Source of the DNA: Clostridiales bacterium
Lineage (GTDB): Bacteria > Bacillota > Clostridia > Peptostreptococcales > Anaerovoracaceae
Assembly: GCA_022766365.1 (NCBI GenBank)
Contig: JALENW010000003.1
Span: 37,173 to 101,172 of the forward strand
DNA: 64,000 nucleotides
Reading direction: 5' to 3'
Shown: piece by piece, positions 34,694-43,806 of the stretch
How positions within the stretch are numbered: the first letter of the stretch is position 1
Layout of the letters: every line of letters begins with the position of its first letter
Notes under the pieces: model-generated
Database searches by the model: none
The model's input: only the letters and a program-made list of their open reading frames with translations
What the model was told of the DNA's origin: nothing
Position numbers and translations under genes: made by a program

Positions 34694-36961
34694 ATGTTAA
34701 AGAGAATTCTAATAGGGTTACTTTGTATAATCGTTGCCGCCTGTTTGCTGCTTCCGGCGGTTCTGACTTTTGCAGAACCTGTGCAAGAGATGGGAACTGA
34801 GGAGAGTAAAATCAAAGATGAAAAACGGGATCCGAACAAGCTGACCATTCTGTTTGAACACGATATGCACTCTCATCTGGAACGCTTTCCTCAGATTGCT
34901 ACGATAATCAAGCAGACGAAGGAGGAAGACCCGGATACGATTGTATTGGATGGCGGTGATTTTTCAATGGGGACACCGTATCAGACTGTTTTCAGAACAG
35001 AGGCTGCAGAACTGAGAATGATGGGATTTGTCGGATTTGATGTTACGACCCTTGGAAATCATGAATTTGATTACAGACCTCAGGGCTTGGCGGATATGTT
35101 AAACAGAGCGGTGGAATCATCACGAGAAGACAGTAAGAAATTTGATGAGGATAATGAATTCAGATTCAGGTTCAGACCTAAGGATAAGCCTGAAAATCCT
35201 TATGTTTTGCCACAAATGGTCAACTCTAATATTGATATGGAAGCGACGATTAAAGATGATAAGCTGAAGGAAAAAGGAGAATCTTTAAAGGCTGCTTTAG
35301 AAAATTATGGCAGCAAAGAGTATACGATTATTGAGAAGAAGGGGAAGAAGATTGCAGTCTTCGGTATTTTTGGAAAACAAAGCCTGGAGTATGCACCGGA
35401 GGCGGCAACTGAGTTTAAAGACCCTGTTAATGCTGCCAAAGCCACTGTTAAGAAAATCAAGAAGGAAAAACCGGATGTAATAATTGCTGTTTCACACAGT
35501 GGGACAAGTGAGGACAAGGAAATGTCCGAGGACGAGATTATGGCGAAAGAAGTTCCCGATATAGATGTAATAATCAGCGGACACAGCCATACGCTTTTGA
35601 ACGAGCCTATTACAGTTGGCAGTACAACCATCGGATCCTGTGGCGCTTATTGCGAAAATATTGGGAAAATCGTTTTGACAAGATCCAAAGAAGGGGAGAA
35701 ATTTCAAAGACAGGGCTATGAAGTTTTGCCTCTTGCATCTGTAGCTTCTGATGAGGAAGCTGCCAGGGAACTTGAAAAGTTCAAGAAATTAGTGGACGAA
35801 GAATTTTTCAAGCCATACGGCTACAAGTGGGATCAGGTATTGACCACGAGCAAATTTGATTTTGAACCTACTGAGAATCTTGGAACTGTACAGAAAGAAG
35901 AACGACTTGGTAATATAATATCCGACTCATTTATATATGCGATAAAGGAAGCGGAGGGAGATAAGTATTCTCCTGTAGATGCTTCCATTATGAATGCCGG
36001 AACCGTAAGAGGAACCTTCAAAAAAGGGCCTATAACTACAGCAGATGCCTATAATTCCCTTTCTATCGGCTCGGGACCCGATGGGAAGCCCGGCTATCCG
36101 TTGGTGTCGGTCTACCTTAACGGGGATGAATTGAGAGCCCTTGCGGAGGTGGACGCTACCGTTTCAGAATCCATGACAGAGGCAAGGCTCTATGTTTCGG
36201 GGCTCATGTACAGGATTAATCCTCACAGGCTTTTTCTTAACAGAGTATCGGAAATATATAAGGTTGTTCCGGATGCTCTTGATTACGGCGATCCGCTTCC
36301 CTATGCAGCCGGTATAGGGAAAGATTCTGAGAATCCGAGCAGAGTTTGGAAAAAAGAGGACCTGAAAGCGATAGATGCAGGGACAGAGGATATGATAAAG
36401 AGCGGAGGTCTTCAGAAGCCGGATAAGGGCAAACTCTACAGAGTTGTGGGGGACTTATATGCCTGCCAGATGCTGGGACTTGTTACAGATAAATCCAAGG
36501 GGTTACTGTCAATAGTACCTAAGGATAAGGACGGCAAAGAGATAAAGGATTTTGAAAAGCAGATTATTCGCCGTCCGGATGGTTCGGAACTTAAGGAATG
36601 GTATGCCGTGGTAAGGTACATGGATTCCTTTGGAGATAATGGTGTTCCTGCTGCCTATGAAAAGCTCCAGGGCAGGAAAATTCTGGAGGATGTGGGCAGC
36701 GTTTCCGCATATCTTAAGAACCCGAGCAAGATATTTTGGCTTGCTCTTGGGGTGGTGATTCTTGCAATTGCAGTGGTGGCTCTGATAATAACGCTGATTG
36801 TAAAACTCATAATGGGTTTTACGGGTGCTGCAAGGAGGCGAAGGAACAGGCCGACAGGTTTATTCGGACCTTCGGGTTCCTCAGTATATAAGGCGTCAAC
36901 TTCTGGAGGAACTATATTCAAACATAGGAAGAACCAATACAAGGCAAGATGGAGGAAATAG
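34694..36961 (+). CDS. membrane-anchored bifunctional metallophosphatase/5'-nucleotidase (UshA-like)
   Basis: The 755-residue protein has a signal peptide (about 1-28, KRILIGLLCIIVAACLLLPAVLTF), a calcineurin-like metallophosphatase domain with HDMHSH, LDGGDFSMGTP, GNHEFDY and SGHSHT, and a C-terminal 5'-nucleotidase domain (about 385-560) with NAGTVRG and a substrate-site-like YPLVSVYLNGDELR. A membrane helix lies near residues 680-709, followed by a strongly basic tail beginning ARRRRNR. The enzyme would face outward, tethered at its C terminus by the helix rather than by sortase. It likely releases phosphate and nucleosides from extracellular nucleotides. GAGAGG precedes the ATG. Confidence 0.9.
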   Translation: MLKRILIGLLCIIVAACLLLPAVLTFAEPVQEMGTEESKIKDEKRDPNKLTILFEHDMHSHLERFPQIATIIKQTKEEDPDTIVLDGGDFSMGTPYQTVFRTEAAELRMMGFVGFDVTTLGNHEFDYRPQGLADMLNRAVESSREDSKKFDEDNEFRFRFRPKDKPENPYVLPQMVNSNIDMEATIKDDKLKEKGESLKAALENYGSKEYTIIEKKGKKIAVFGIFGKQSLEYAPEAATEFKDPVNAAKATVKKIKKEKPDVIIAVSHSGTSEDKEMSEDEIMAKEVPDIDVIISGHSHTLLNEPITVGSTTIGSCGAYCENIGKIVLTRSKEGEKFQRQGYEVLPLASVASDEEAARELEKFKKLVDEEFFKPYGYKWDQVLTTSKFDFEPTENLGTVQKEERLGNIISDSFIYAIKEAEGDKYSPVDASIMNAGTVRGTFKKGPITTADAYNSLSIGSGPDGKPGYPLVSVYLNGDELRALAEVDATVSESMTEARLYVSGLMYRINPHRLFLNRVSEIYKVVPDALDYGDPLPYAAGIGKDSENPSRVWKKEDLKAIDAGTEDMIKSGGLQKPDKGKLYRVVGDLYACQMLGLVTDKSKGLLSIVPKDKDGKEIKDFEKQIIRRPDGSELKEWYAVVRYMDSFGDNGVPAAYEKLQGRKILEDVGSVSAYLKNPSKIFWLALGVVILAIAVVALIITLIVKLIMGFTGAARRRRNRPTGLFGPSGSSVYKASTSGGTIFKHRKNQYKARWRK

Positions 36962-37066
36962 CAATAAATGACTTGCTAAACGAGATTATTGACTATTTAT
37001 AGCATAGCTTATTCGAGTAAGTTTTTAGGTAAATTTTAAGGATAAAAATCAATATTTTGGCACACA

Positions 37067-37107
37067 AACGCACGTTCCCACAATATGTTGTGGAACGTGC
37101 GTTTTTT
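37067..37107 (+). terminator. strong terminator after the 5'-nucleotidase gene
   Basis: A stem of about 16 bp with one bulged C (left arm from 37067 starting AACGCACGTTCC, right arm ending AACGTGCGTT) has a four-base loop and six T residues. It insulates the dcw cluster from upstream transcription. Confidence 0.88.
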
Positions 37108-37139
37108 GTTTATTTTCAGAGCAAAAAAATATTTTGAAG

Positions 37140-37210
37140 TGGTGGGAAATGCCCATTTTAAAGTCGATAATATTGAAAAGTGGTGGAAAGTGGTGTAAAA
37201 TGGTGAAAAC
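37140..37210 (+). promoter_or_regulatory. mraZ promoter with phased MraZ boxes
   Basis: Three consecutive 10-base repeats of the form TGGTGNAAAN start at 37181, 37191 and 37201, and a further copy (TGGTGGGAAA) is at 37140. MraZ is known to bind phased TGG-containing direct repeats upstream of its own gene. A promoter is embedded: TTGAAA (37173-37178), 17 bases, TAAAAT (37196-37201). Binding to the repeats would cover both boxes, so autorepression of the dcw operon is the likely outcome. Confidence 0.75.
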
Positions 37211-37256
37211 AAATAATTCAGTGTGGACTGGTGTCTGAAGATATGAGGTAATCCGA

Positions 37257-37688
37257 TTGTTTATGGGGACTTATAACAATTCAATAGACGGTAAGAACCG
37301 GGTGATTGTCCCTGCTAAACACAGAGAAAACCTAGGTGGAAGATGTGTGCTGACAAAGGGTCTTGATAAGTGTCTGTATATATACACGATTCCCGATTGG
37401 GAAAAACAGATGGAAAAGATAGCATTGTTGCCTGAGTCGGATCCGAAGGTACGAGCATTTATCAGACACTTTTGTGCAAACGCAGTTGAGTGCGAGTTTG
37501 ACAAGCAGGGCAGAATTGTAGTTCCTGCAGAACTGAAAGCTTACGGAGAATTCACCAAAGAGCTCGTTACCATGGGTGCCATGAAGAAAATTGAAATATG
37601 GGCTAAAGAAGTGTGGGATGGAGCTGAAAACGGAGAAAAGATGGACTCTGAGGCATTCAGCGAAGCGCTGTCACTTTACAACTTCTGA
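37257..37688 (+). CDS. mraZ: transcriptional regulator MraZ
   Basis: This 143-residue protein of two AbrB-like halves begins [24 protein letters not shown], with the second copy [12 protein letters not shown] near residue 82. It starts at TTG, supported by GAGGT seven bases upstream and by the conserved MFMG N terminus, which the downstream ATG would cut. MraZ is the first gene of the dcw cluster and controls it; four boxes lie in its promoter. Confidence 0.96.
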   Translation: MFMGTYNNSIDGKNRVIVPAKHRENLGGRCVLTKGLDKCLYIYTIPDWEKQMEKIALLPESDPKVRAFIRHFCANAVECEFDKQGRIVVPAELKAYGEFTKELVTMGAMKKIEIWAKEVWDGAENGEKMDSEAFSEALSLYNF

Positions 37689-37705
37689 TCGGAAGGAAGA
37701 ATCCC

Positions 37706-38719
37706 ATGGAAGTGAAGAAGAAAGAAGCCGAAAAATTACAAGTTGCCGAAGAAGTCTTGAAAAAAACCGGCTTTAGACACACCACTGTTTTGCCGGAAGA
37801 AGCGATAGTCAATCTGAATATAAGGCCTGAGGGTACATATGTCGATGGGACACTAGGTGGTGGTGGCCATAGTGCACTGATTTGTGAAAAGCTTGGAAGG
37901 AATGGGACTCTTATAGGAATAGACAGGGATAATGCAGCCCTGGAGGCTGCCGAGAAGAGGCTTGAAGGATATAACTGTAATAAGATTTTTGTCCACGGCA
38001 ATTATTCCGAGATTAAGGCTATTCTGTCCAAACTTGTGAAAGAAGGCAGAATTGGTAAAGACAAGATCGACGGAGCTATTTTGGATCTGGGGGTTTCCTC
38101 TTTTCAGCTGGACAGACCCGAAAGAGGATTTTCCTATATGAGGGAAGCTCCATTGGATATGAGGATGGATCAAGATGGATCCTTTACAGCCTACGATGTG
38201 GTAAATACATACGATGAATACGACCTCAGTGAAGTGATTAAAACCTATGGAGAAGAGGCCTGGGCAAAACGAATTGCCAAGTTCATCGTTAAGAAAAGGC
38301 AAGAGGCACCAATCGAGACTACTACTCAACTTGTTGATGTTATAAAAGCTGCCATTCCGGCAAGATCCAGAAGAGAGGGGCCTCATCCTGCGAAGCGAAC
38401 TTTCCAGGCTATACGAATCGAAGTCAATCAGGAACTAAGTCATCTTGCGAAAGCGGTCGAAGATTTCTGTGACGTACTTGAACATAACGGCAGGTTATGT
38501 GTAATATCATTTCACTCTCTGGAAGACAGGATAGTGAAGAACATATTTAGCAAAAGGGCAAACCCTTGTACTTGCCCGCCGGAGTTTCCCATCTGCGTAT
38601 GTGGAAAGGTGGCGGATGTGAGAAAAATCTCAGGAAAACCTATCATACCGACTAAAGGGGAAGTCGAAGTCAATCCGAGATCTCGCAGTGCTAAGATGAG
38701 GGTATGTGAAAAGATATAA
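37706..38719 (+). CDS. rsmH: 16S rRNA (cytosine1402-N4)-methyltransferase RsmH
   Basis: The 337-residue SAM enzyme methylates C1402 of 16S rRNA. The SAM motif [32 protein letters not shown], and the C-terminal [14 protein letters not shown] end are typical (here [10 protein letters not shown]). An extra 25-residue basic N-terminal stretch precedes the usual HTTVLPEEA start. The gene is 17 bases after mraZ. Confidence 0.95.
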   Translation: MEVKKKEAEKLQVAEEVLKKTGFRHTTVLPEEAIVNLNIRPEGTYVDGTLGGGGHSALICEKLGRNGTLIGIDRDNAALEAAEKRLEGYNCNKIFVHGNYSEIKAILSKLVKEGRIGKDKIDGAILDLGVSSFQLDRPERGFSYMREAPLDMRMDQDGSFTAYDVVNTYDEYDLSEVIKTYGEEAWAKRIAKFIVKKRQEAPIETTTQLVDVIKAAIPARSRREGPHPAKRTFQAIRIEVNQELSHLAKAVEDFCDVLEHNGRLCVISFHSLEDRIVKNIFSKRANPCTCPPEFPICVCGKVADVRKISGKPIIPTKGEVEVNPRSRSAKMRVCEKI

Positions 38720-38738
38720 GGAATTGCGAGGAATAATT

Positions 38739-39065
38739 ATGAAGAGAAAGGAACAATTTAAAATTATCTTGGCAGTCCTCTTTATTGGAGTGATTCTACT
38801 GTTCATGGTGCTTATCGATGCATACAATGCCAATGTCCAGGTGGACAACAATGAGTATTCGAGAGTCAATGCTGATTTACAGGGGGAAATCGACACTTTA
38901 AAGATTAAAGTTAAGAGTTCAAATAATATCGACAGCATTGAGAAAGTAGCCATTGAACAGCTCGGCATGGTATATCCGAGTGAGGATCAATGTATTTATT
39001 TGACTGATAATGACAGGCCGCAGGGGGGCTTTGCAGCGATGCTAAAAAGCCAGGCATATAATTAG
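38739..39065 (+). CDS. ftsL: FtsL-like cell division protein
   Basis: A 108-residue bitopic protein: basic N terminus, one membrane helix (about residues 8-27), then an extracytoplasmic coiled coil (NADLQGEIDTLKIKVKSSNNIDSIEKVAIEQLGMVYP). Size, topology and place between rsmH and the PBP gene identify it as FtsL, although sequence conservation in this family is low. The ATG at 38739 with GAGGA upstream is preferred over the GTG at 38706 inside rsmH. Confidence 0.82.
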   Translation: MKRKEQFKIILAVLFIGVILLFMVLIDAYNANVQVDNNEYSRVNADLQGEIDTLKIKVKSSNNIDSIEKVAIEQLGMVYPSEDQCIYLTDNDRPQGGFAAMLKSQAYN

Positions 39066-39088
39066 GCAAATAAATAACTGAATACGAA

Positions 39089-39128
39089 AACCAGACAACT
39101 GAATACATATAGATTGTCTGGTTTTTTT
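39089..39128 (+). terminator. terminator inside the dcw cluster (after ftsL)
   Basis: AACCAGACAA (39089-39098) pairs with TTGTCTGGTT (39114-39123) and is followed by T residues to 39128. It would end or attenuate the mraZ-rsmH-ftsL transcript before the PBP gene. Confidence 0.8.
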
Positions 39129-39146
39129 GATGTTTGAGATAAACTG

Positions 39147-39174
39147 TTGCCGACTGTTAATTTGACGGTACAAT
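39147..39174 (+). promoter_or_regulatory. candidate promoter for the PBP gene
   Basis: TTGCCG (39147-39152) and TACAAT (39169-39174) are spaced by 16 bases, just after the terminator and 47 bases before the PBP start. It would restart transcription for the rest of the cluster. Confidence 0.5.
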
Positions 39175-39220
39175 ATCACAAGCGGATATTCGGGTTTAGA
39201 AAGAGCGAGGGTTGACCCAT

Positions 39221-41212
39221 ATGGTATATATTGAAAAGAACAAGACTGAAAGGGCTACTAAACACAGGATCGTTATCCTGTTTGTTTGTGTGCTTGCAGT
39301 TCTGTGTTTAATGGTTTTTCGACTCGCTTGGATTCAGATCATTAACGCGGAGGAATATAGGGACAGAGCCATACGGCAGCAAAAGGGCGACGTACCTATT
39401 GAGGCAAAAAGAGGGATTATTTATGACAGGAACGGGAAGCCGCTGGCAGCCAGTGCTATGTCATATAACGTATGGGTGAGACCACCTGTGGTTCGAGATG
39501 AATACAAAGGCGCTAAACTTGAGGATCTGGCCGAAAAAATATCTGCGGTAACAGGTGATACCAAAGAAGACATAATGGATACTCTAAAGTCTGAGTCACC
39601 TCTATTAAAGATGAGCCAGTATTTGGAAAAAGATAAGCTGGAAAAGCTCAAAAAGTTAGAGATCCCCAGTTTGCAGGTGGCAGAGGCAAGCAGACGGTCA
39701 TATCCTATGGGGGATTTTGCATCCCATGTCCTTGGAAGTGTAAATAGCGATAATCGAGGCCGTTCCGGTCTGGAACTTCAGTATGATGATTATCTCAGCG
39801 GTGTGGCAGGAAGATGGATAAGAAATGCTGACGTTCATGGGGACCCTCTCGCCTACGGATCGGAAAAATACTATGAGGCTGAAGATGGACTTAATGTTGT
39901 AACTACAATTGATGAAGTTCTTCAACATTATCTTGAAACTGCTATTGAAAACGGAATGAAAAAATATAAACCGCAGAGTATTCAGGCTGTGGTGATGGAT
40001 CCGAAGACCGGAGATGTTCTGGCAATGGCCAGTGCTCCAAGTTTTGATCCAAACAATCCTACATCACCTGTAGATTCTGCAGAAAAGAAAAAATTTAACA
40101 AGCTTTCAGATAAGGAGAAGGGAGAGTATCTCAGTAAACTGTGGACTAATCCGGTTGTCAGCGACCTGTATGAACCAGGGTCTACAGTTAAAGTTGTAAC
40201 GGTTTCATCAGCTCTTGAGGAAGAAATTGCGACTCCTGATGAGCCATTCTACTGCGGGGGAAACATTACAGTTGCAGGATCGACCATTCACTGTGCCAAC
40301 AACGTAAGTCACGGAAATGAAACCTTGAAGGAGGCTCTTGCAAATTCATGCAATGTCGTGATGGTAACCTTGGCAGAGCGCATGGGGGCTGACAGGCAAT
40401 ATAAATATCTGAATTTGTATGGTCTGACCGAGAAGACCGGCATAGATTTGCCCGGGGAAGCATACCCCCTTGTACCTCCATTGGAGAATTTAAATCAGGT
40501 GACCCATGCGAACCTTGCATTTGGGCAGGGTATTGCGGTGACACCGATTGAAATGTGCCAGGCGGTGTCATGTATTGCCAACGATGGAGTTCTGCTTAAA
40601 CCAAGACTGGTGAAAGAACTGACAGATAAGAATGGCAAGGTGATACAAAAGTTCCCCGTCGAGATAAAGAAAAAGGTCATCTCGAAGAAGACGGCTGAGG
40701 AGACCATGTCTGCAATGGAACTTATGATTCAAAAGAATGGAGGCAATGTTGCCATACCCGGTGTGAGAATAGCCGGAAAGACGGGAACCTCGGAAAAGCC
40801 GATAAATGGTGTCTACACACATTATGTATATGGATCCACGGTGTGTATAGCACCTGTTGACGATCCTAAATTTGCAATCGTAATCATGGTGGATTCACCT
40901 ACGTACGGTTTATATGGAGGAACTACGGCAGGTCCTATGATTAAGGAATTTTTTGAAAAGGCCTTCCCTTATGTTGGTGTTGAAGCGAAGCTTACCGATG
41001 AGGAAAAAACAAAACTCAATGAAAGCCAAAGTGAAGTACCGACAGTTGTAGGGAAATCTCTGGAAGAAGCAAAGAAGATACTGGCAAATGCCGGACTTGG
41101 ATATTCTGTGGTACAGGATCAAGGCGATGACAGTATTACGGTAAAGGGTCAATATCCGCAACCGGGGAAAAAGATCAGCAGTATCGAGAAAGTCTATCTC
41201 TATATCGAGTAG
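39221..41212 (+). CDS. class B penicillin-binding protein with PASTA domain (FtsI/SpoVD-type)
   Basis: The 663-residue transpeptidase has a short cytoplasmic tail, one membrane helix (about 17-38), a dimerisation domain (KRGIIYDRNGKPLA), and the transpeptidase domain with active-site Ser321 (GSTVK), the SCN motif (ANSCNVV) and KTGT (AGKTGTSEKP). One PASTA domain (VPTVVGKSLEEAKKIL) ends it. It crosslinks septal peptidoglycan with FtsW. The single C-terminal PASTA is shared by SpoVD and by many vegetative FtsI proteins; no sporulation genes are seen here, so the division role is favoured. ATG 39221 is chosen over the TTG at 39212, which sits too close to GAGG. Confidence 0.93.
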   Translation: MVYIEKNKTERATKHRIVILFVCVLAVLCLMVFRLAWIQIINAEEYRDRAIRQQKGDVPIEAKRGIIYDRNGKPLAASAMSYNVWVRPPVVRDEYKGAKLEDLAEKISAVTGDTKEDIMDTLKSESPLLKMSQYLEKDKLEKLKKLEIPSLQVAEASRRSYPMGDFASHVLGSVNSDNRGRSGLELQYDDYLSGVAGRWIRNADVHGDPLAYGSEKYYEAEDGLNVVTTIDEVLQHYLETAIENGMKKYKPQSIQAVVMDPKTGDVLAMASAPSFDPNNPTSPVDSAEKKKFNKLSDKEKGEYLSKLWTNPVVSDLYEPGSTVKVVTVSSALEEEIATPDEPFYCGGNITVAGSTIHCANNVSHGNETLKEALANSCNVVMVTLAERMGADRQYKYLNLYGLTEKTGIDLPGEAYPLVPPLENLNQVTHANLAFGQGIAVTPIEMCQAVSCIANDGVLLKPRLVKELTDKNGKVIQKFPVEIKKKVISKKTAEETMSAMELMIQKNGGNVAIPGVRIAGKTGTSEKPINGVYTHYVYGSTVCIAPVDDPKFAIVIMVDSPTYGLYGGTTAGPMIKEFFEKAFPYVGVEAKLTDEEKTKLNESQSEVPTVVGKSLEEAKKILANAGLGYSVVQDQGDDSITVKGQYPQPGKKISSIEKVYLYIE

Positions 41213-41346
41213 AACGTCGGTCTTGACCGGAGAAATTTTCTGTATTCTGGGAATTTTGCGGTTTTAGAGGCTATAAGGCGTCGTGACACATGTAAACTTG
41301 TAACAGGATAGAAAACAAACATCATTAAATCTAAACGGAGCGGAAA

Positions 41347-42783
41347 ATGAAACGAAATATGAAATTCAAACTATTAGACTGTATAGAGGCAATCGGTGGG
41401 AAACTGACAGTTTCGGAAGGACCTGACAGTTTTGAAGGCGTTTTTATCGACTCAAGGCAGGTGAAGGAGAATTCTGCCTTTTTTGCTTTAATTGGAGAAA
41501 ATCACGATGCTCACTGTTTTGTTGAAGAGGTGATGGATCAGGGATGTCAGACTTTTTTTCTAAGTTCGCAGACGGCTTCAGATAGAGCCGCGAACTATGC
41601 AAAGAATAACAATTTAAGAATCAACATAATTTTGGTAGATGATACAACGGAAGCTATGGCAAAACTTGCGGAATTCCACCTAAATAGAATAGATCCTAAG
41701 AAAATCGCCATCACGGGAAGTATGGGGAAGACTACGACAAGGGACATGATATATGCAGTCTGTTCATGCAAATACAAAACAGGTCACCCTATCAAAAATT
41801 ATAACAGCCTCATAGGGGTTAGCATGACTGTTCTGGCCTATGATATGGACGTGGAAGTTGCTGTCATTGAAATCGGCATGGAAAGCCTTGGGGAAATCCA
41901 TCATATTGTCGAGTGGGTAAAACCTGATATCAGCCTGATAACATATATTGGGCTCACCCATCTTGAACAGCTCGGCAGTCAGGAAAACATATATAAGGCT
42001 AAAATGGAAATTACTGATTTTCTCGATAAAGATGACCTTTTGATCATCAACCAAGATTCTCCGACGCTCAATAAGAACACTATAGTAGGTCAATATGATA
42101 TAATATCTGTCGGCTCTTCAGGGGATTGTGACTACAAAATATCCGATTGCCACGACCACGGTGAAAAGGGAATCGATTTCAGGTTGACTATGGCTGAAAG
42201 TGAAGAAACTATCCAAGTGGATTTGCCAATACCGGGAGCCCATAACAGATTTAACGCTGCACTTGCAATAGCAGCAGGTGAGGCAGTTGGAATTTCGCCT
42301 GCAGAATCGGTCGAAGCTCTGCAAAGTCTGGAACGCACAGGTATGCGTATGGAATTCAAAGATAACGGTGTAATAAGAGTTATGGATGACAGCTACAGTT
42401 CTTTCCCCGAAGCAGTCAGAAGTGCTGTGGACAGCTTGGCAAGCACGGAGGCAAGAAGGAGAGTAGCTATTCTGGCAGGAATGAACGGCTGGGCAGATAT
42501 CTCAAGAAAAGTGCATATGGAAGTTGGGGAATATGTAGTAGAAAAAGGACTGGATTTATTGATTTGCGTGGGACAGCATACAGATGATATGGCATCGGCG
42601 GCTTTCAGAAAAGCCAGGGTAGATGGAAGTCAGTGCAAAGTGATTTTTTTCTCGGACAAAAGTGTCTTGATAAATCTGTTGCCACATCTGATTGAGCCTG
42701 AAGATCTCGTGCTGGTTAAGGGCTCCAGAATGTATGCGATGGAAGAGGTTGTGGAGAGACTTCTGGGCATTGTGGCTGTATAG
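41347..42783 (+). CDS. murF: UDP-N-acetylmuramoyl-tripeptide--D-alanyl-D-alanine ligase (MurF)
   Basis: This 478-residue Mur ligase has the P-loop GSMGKTTTRDM, the central-domain EIGMESLGEI and the C-terminal YSSFPEAVRSAVDSL. It adds D-Ala-D-Ala to the UDP-MurNAc-tripeptide in the cytosol. The MurF-type YNSLIGVSMTVL segment distinguishes it from MurE. murE, which usually stands just upstream, is missing. The 134-base gap before it shows no clear promoter. GGAG precedes the ATG. Confidence 0.94.
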   Translation: MKRNMKFKLLDCIEAIGGKLTVSEGPDSFEGVFIDSRQVKENSAFFALIGENHDAHCFVEEVMDQGCQTFFLSSQTASDRAANYAKNNNLRINIILVDDTTEAMAKLAEFHLNRIDPKKIAITGSMGKTTTRDMIYAVCSCKYKTGHPIKNYNSLIGVSMTVLAYDMDVEVAVIEIGMESLGEIHHIVEWVKPDISLITYIGLTHLEQLGSQENIYKAKMEITDFLDKDDLLIINQDSPTLNKNTIVGQYDIISVGSSGDCDYKISDCHDHGEKGIDFRLTMAESEETIQVDLPIPGAHNRFNAALAIAAGEAVGISPAESVEALQSLERTGMRMEFKDNGVIRVMDDSYSSFPEAVRSAVDSLASTEARRRVAILAGMNGWADISRKVHMEVGEYVVEKGLDLLICVGQHTDDMASAAFRKARVDGSQCKVIFFSDKSVLINLLPHLIEPEDLVLVKGSRMYAMEEVVERLLGIVAV

Positions 42784-42799
42784 AATAGGAGAAATAGCA

Positions 42800-43774
42800 A
42801 TGAATGAGATTTTTGAAGGCTACACTTATCACCTTTTGGATTTGGTGCTTTCGGCAATTCTGTCAGGAGTTCTGACCGCTCTTTTGATCCCTGCACTTAA
42901 GAAGAGACAGTTCGGTCAGTTTATAAGGGAAGAAGGTCCTGAGGCACATCTTGCGAAGCAGGGGACTCCGACAATGGGCGGACTGGCGATTTTTGCTACG
43001 ATGATAATCGGGTCCGTATATAGGGGAGAATTCTCCCTCCAGATTGGGATAATGCTGGTTGTGACGTTTTTGTTCGGACTGATTGGGTTTCTGGACGATT
43101 TTATGAAGTTTGCAAAGAAACAGAATTTGGGCATGAGAGCATGGCAGAAGCTGGTGCTACAAATTGCTTTCGGTGTTGCAGTAGGTCTCTATATGCTACG
43201 GTTCAGTGGACATGGATCATCGGTTTGGATTCCTTTTTATGGTGAGTTTTTGGATATAGGGGGATTTTATGTGCCGTTTGTTGCATTTATAATGGTAGCG
43301 ATGGCAAATGCTGTGAACCTGACGGATGGCCTTGACGGACTGTCTTCCGGAGTAACAAGCCTCGTATGTATTTGCTTCGGCTTTGTAGGGTTGGAATTCG
43401 GAGAAGAAAGCGGAGCAACTTTTGCATTTGTGGTAGCAGGGGCGTGTATAGGATTTTTGTTTCACAACAAGTATCCGGCAAAAATTTTTATGGGGGATAC
43501 CGGATCTATGGCCTTAGGAGGAGCTGTAGCGGTGATTGCCATAATGATGAAGGCGGAACTTCTACTTCCGATTGCAGGTTTTATATATGTTATGGAAGCC
43601 TTATCTGTTATCATACAGGTTGGGTCTTATAAAATTAGAAAAAAGAGAGTTTTTCGCATGGCACCCATACATCATCATTTTGAAGAAGGCGGCATGAAAG
43701 AATACAATGTAGTTTTTATGTTCTGGGGTATAACAGCTGTGCTTTGTGTTATTGCATATATCAGCACTCTGTAG
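42800..43774 (+). CDS. mraY: phospho-N-acetylmuramoyl-pentapeptide-transferase (MraY)
   Basis: A 324-residue protein with about ten membrane helices transfers phospho-MurNAc-pentapeptide to undecaprenyl phosphate, forming lipid I. Motifs include GTPTMGG, FLDDFMK (the aspartates), NAVNLTDGLDGL, MGDTGSMALGG and the HHHFE loop. The ATG at 42800 (AGGAG upstream) is used; a longer open frame into murF is not coding. The gap to murF is 16 bases. Confidence 0.96.
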   Translation: MNEIFEGYTYHLLDLVLSAILSGVLTALLIPALKKRQFGQFIREEGPEAHLAKQGTPTMGGLAIFATMIIGSVYRGEFSLQIGIMLVVTFLFGLIGFLDDFMKFAKKQNLGMRAWQKLVLQIAFGVAVGLYMLRFSGHGSSVWIPFYGEFLDIGGFYVPFVAFIMVAMANAVNLTDGLDGLSSGVTSLVCICFGFVGLEFGEESGATFAFVVAGACIGFLFHNKYPAKIFMGDTGSMALGGAVAVIAIMMKAELLLPIAGFIYVMEALSVIIQVGSYKIRKKRVFRMAPIHHHFEEGGMKEYNVVFMFWGITAVLCVIAYISTL

Positions 43775-43806
43775 TACTTTTAGATAGATAGGATTGGAAA
43801 AACAGA

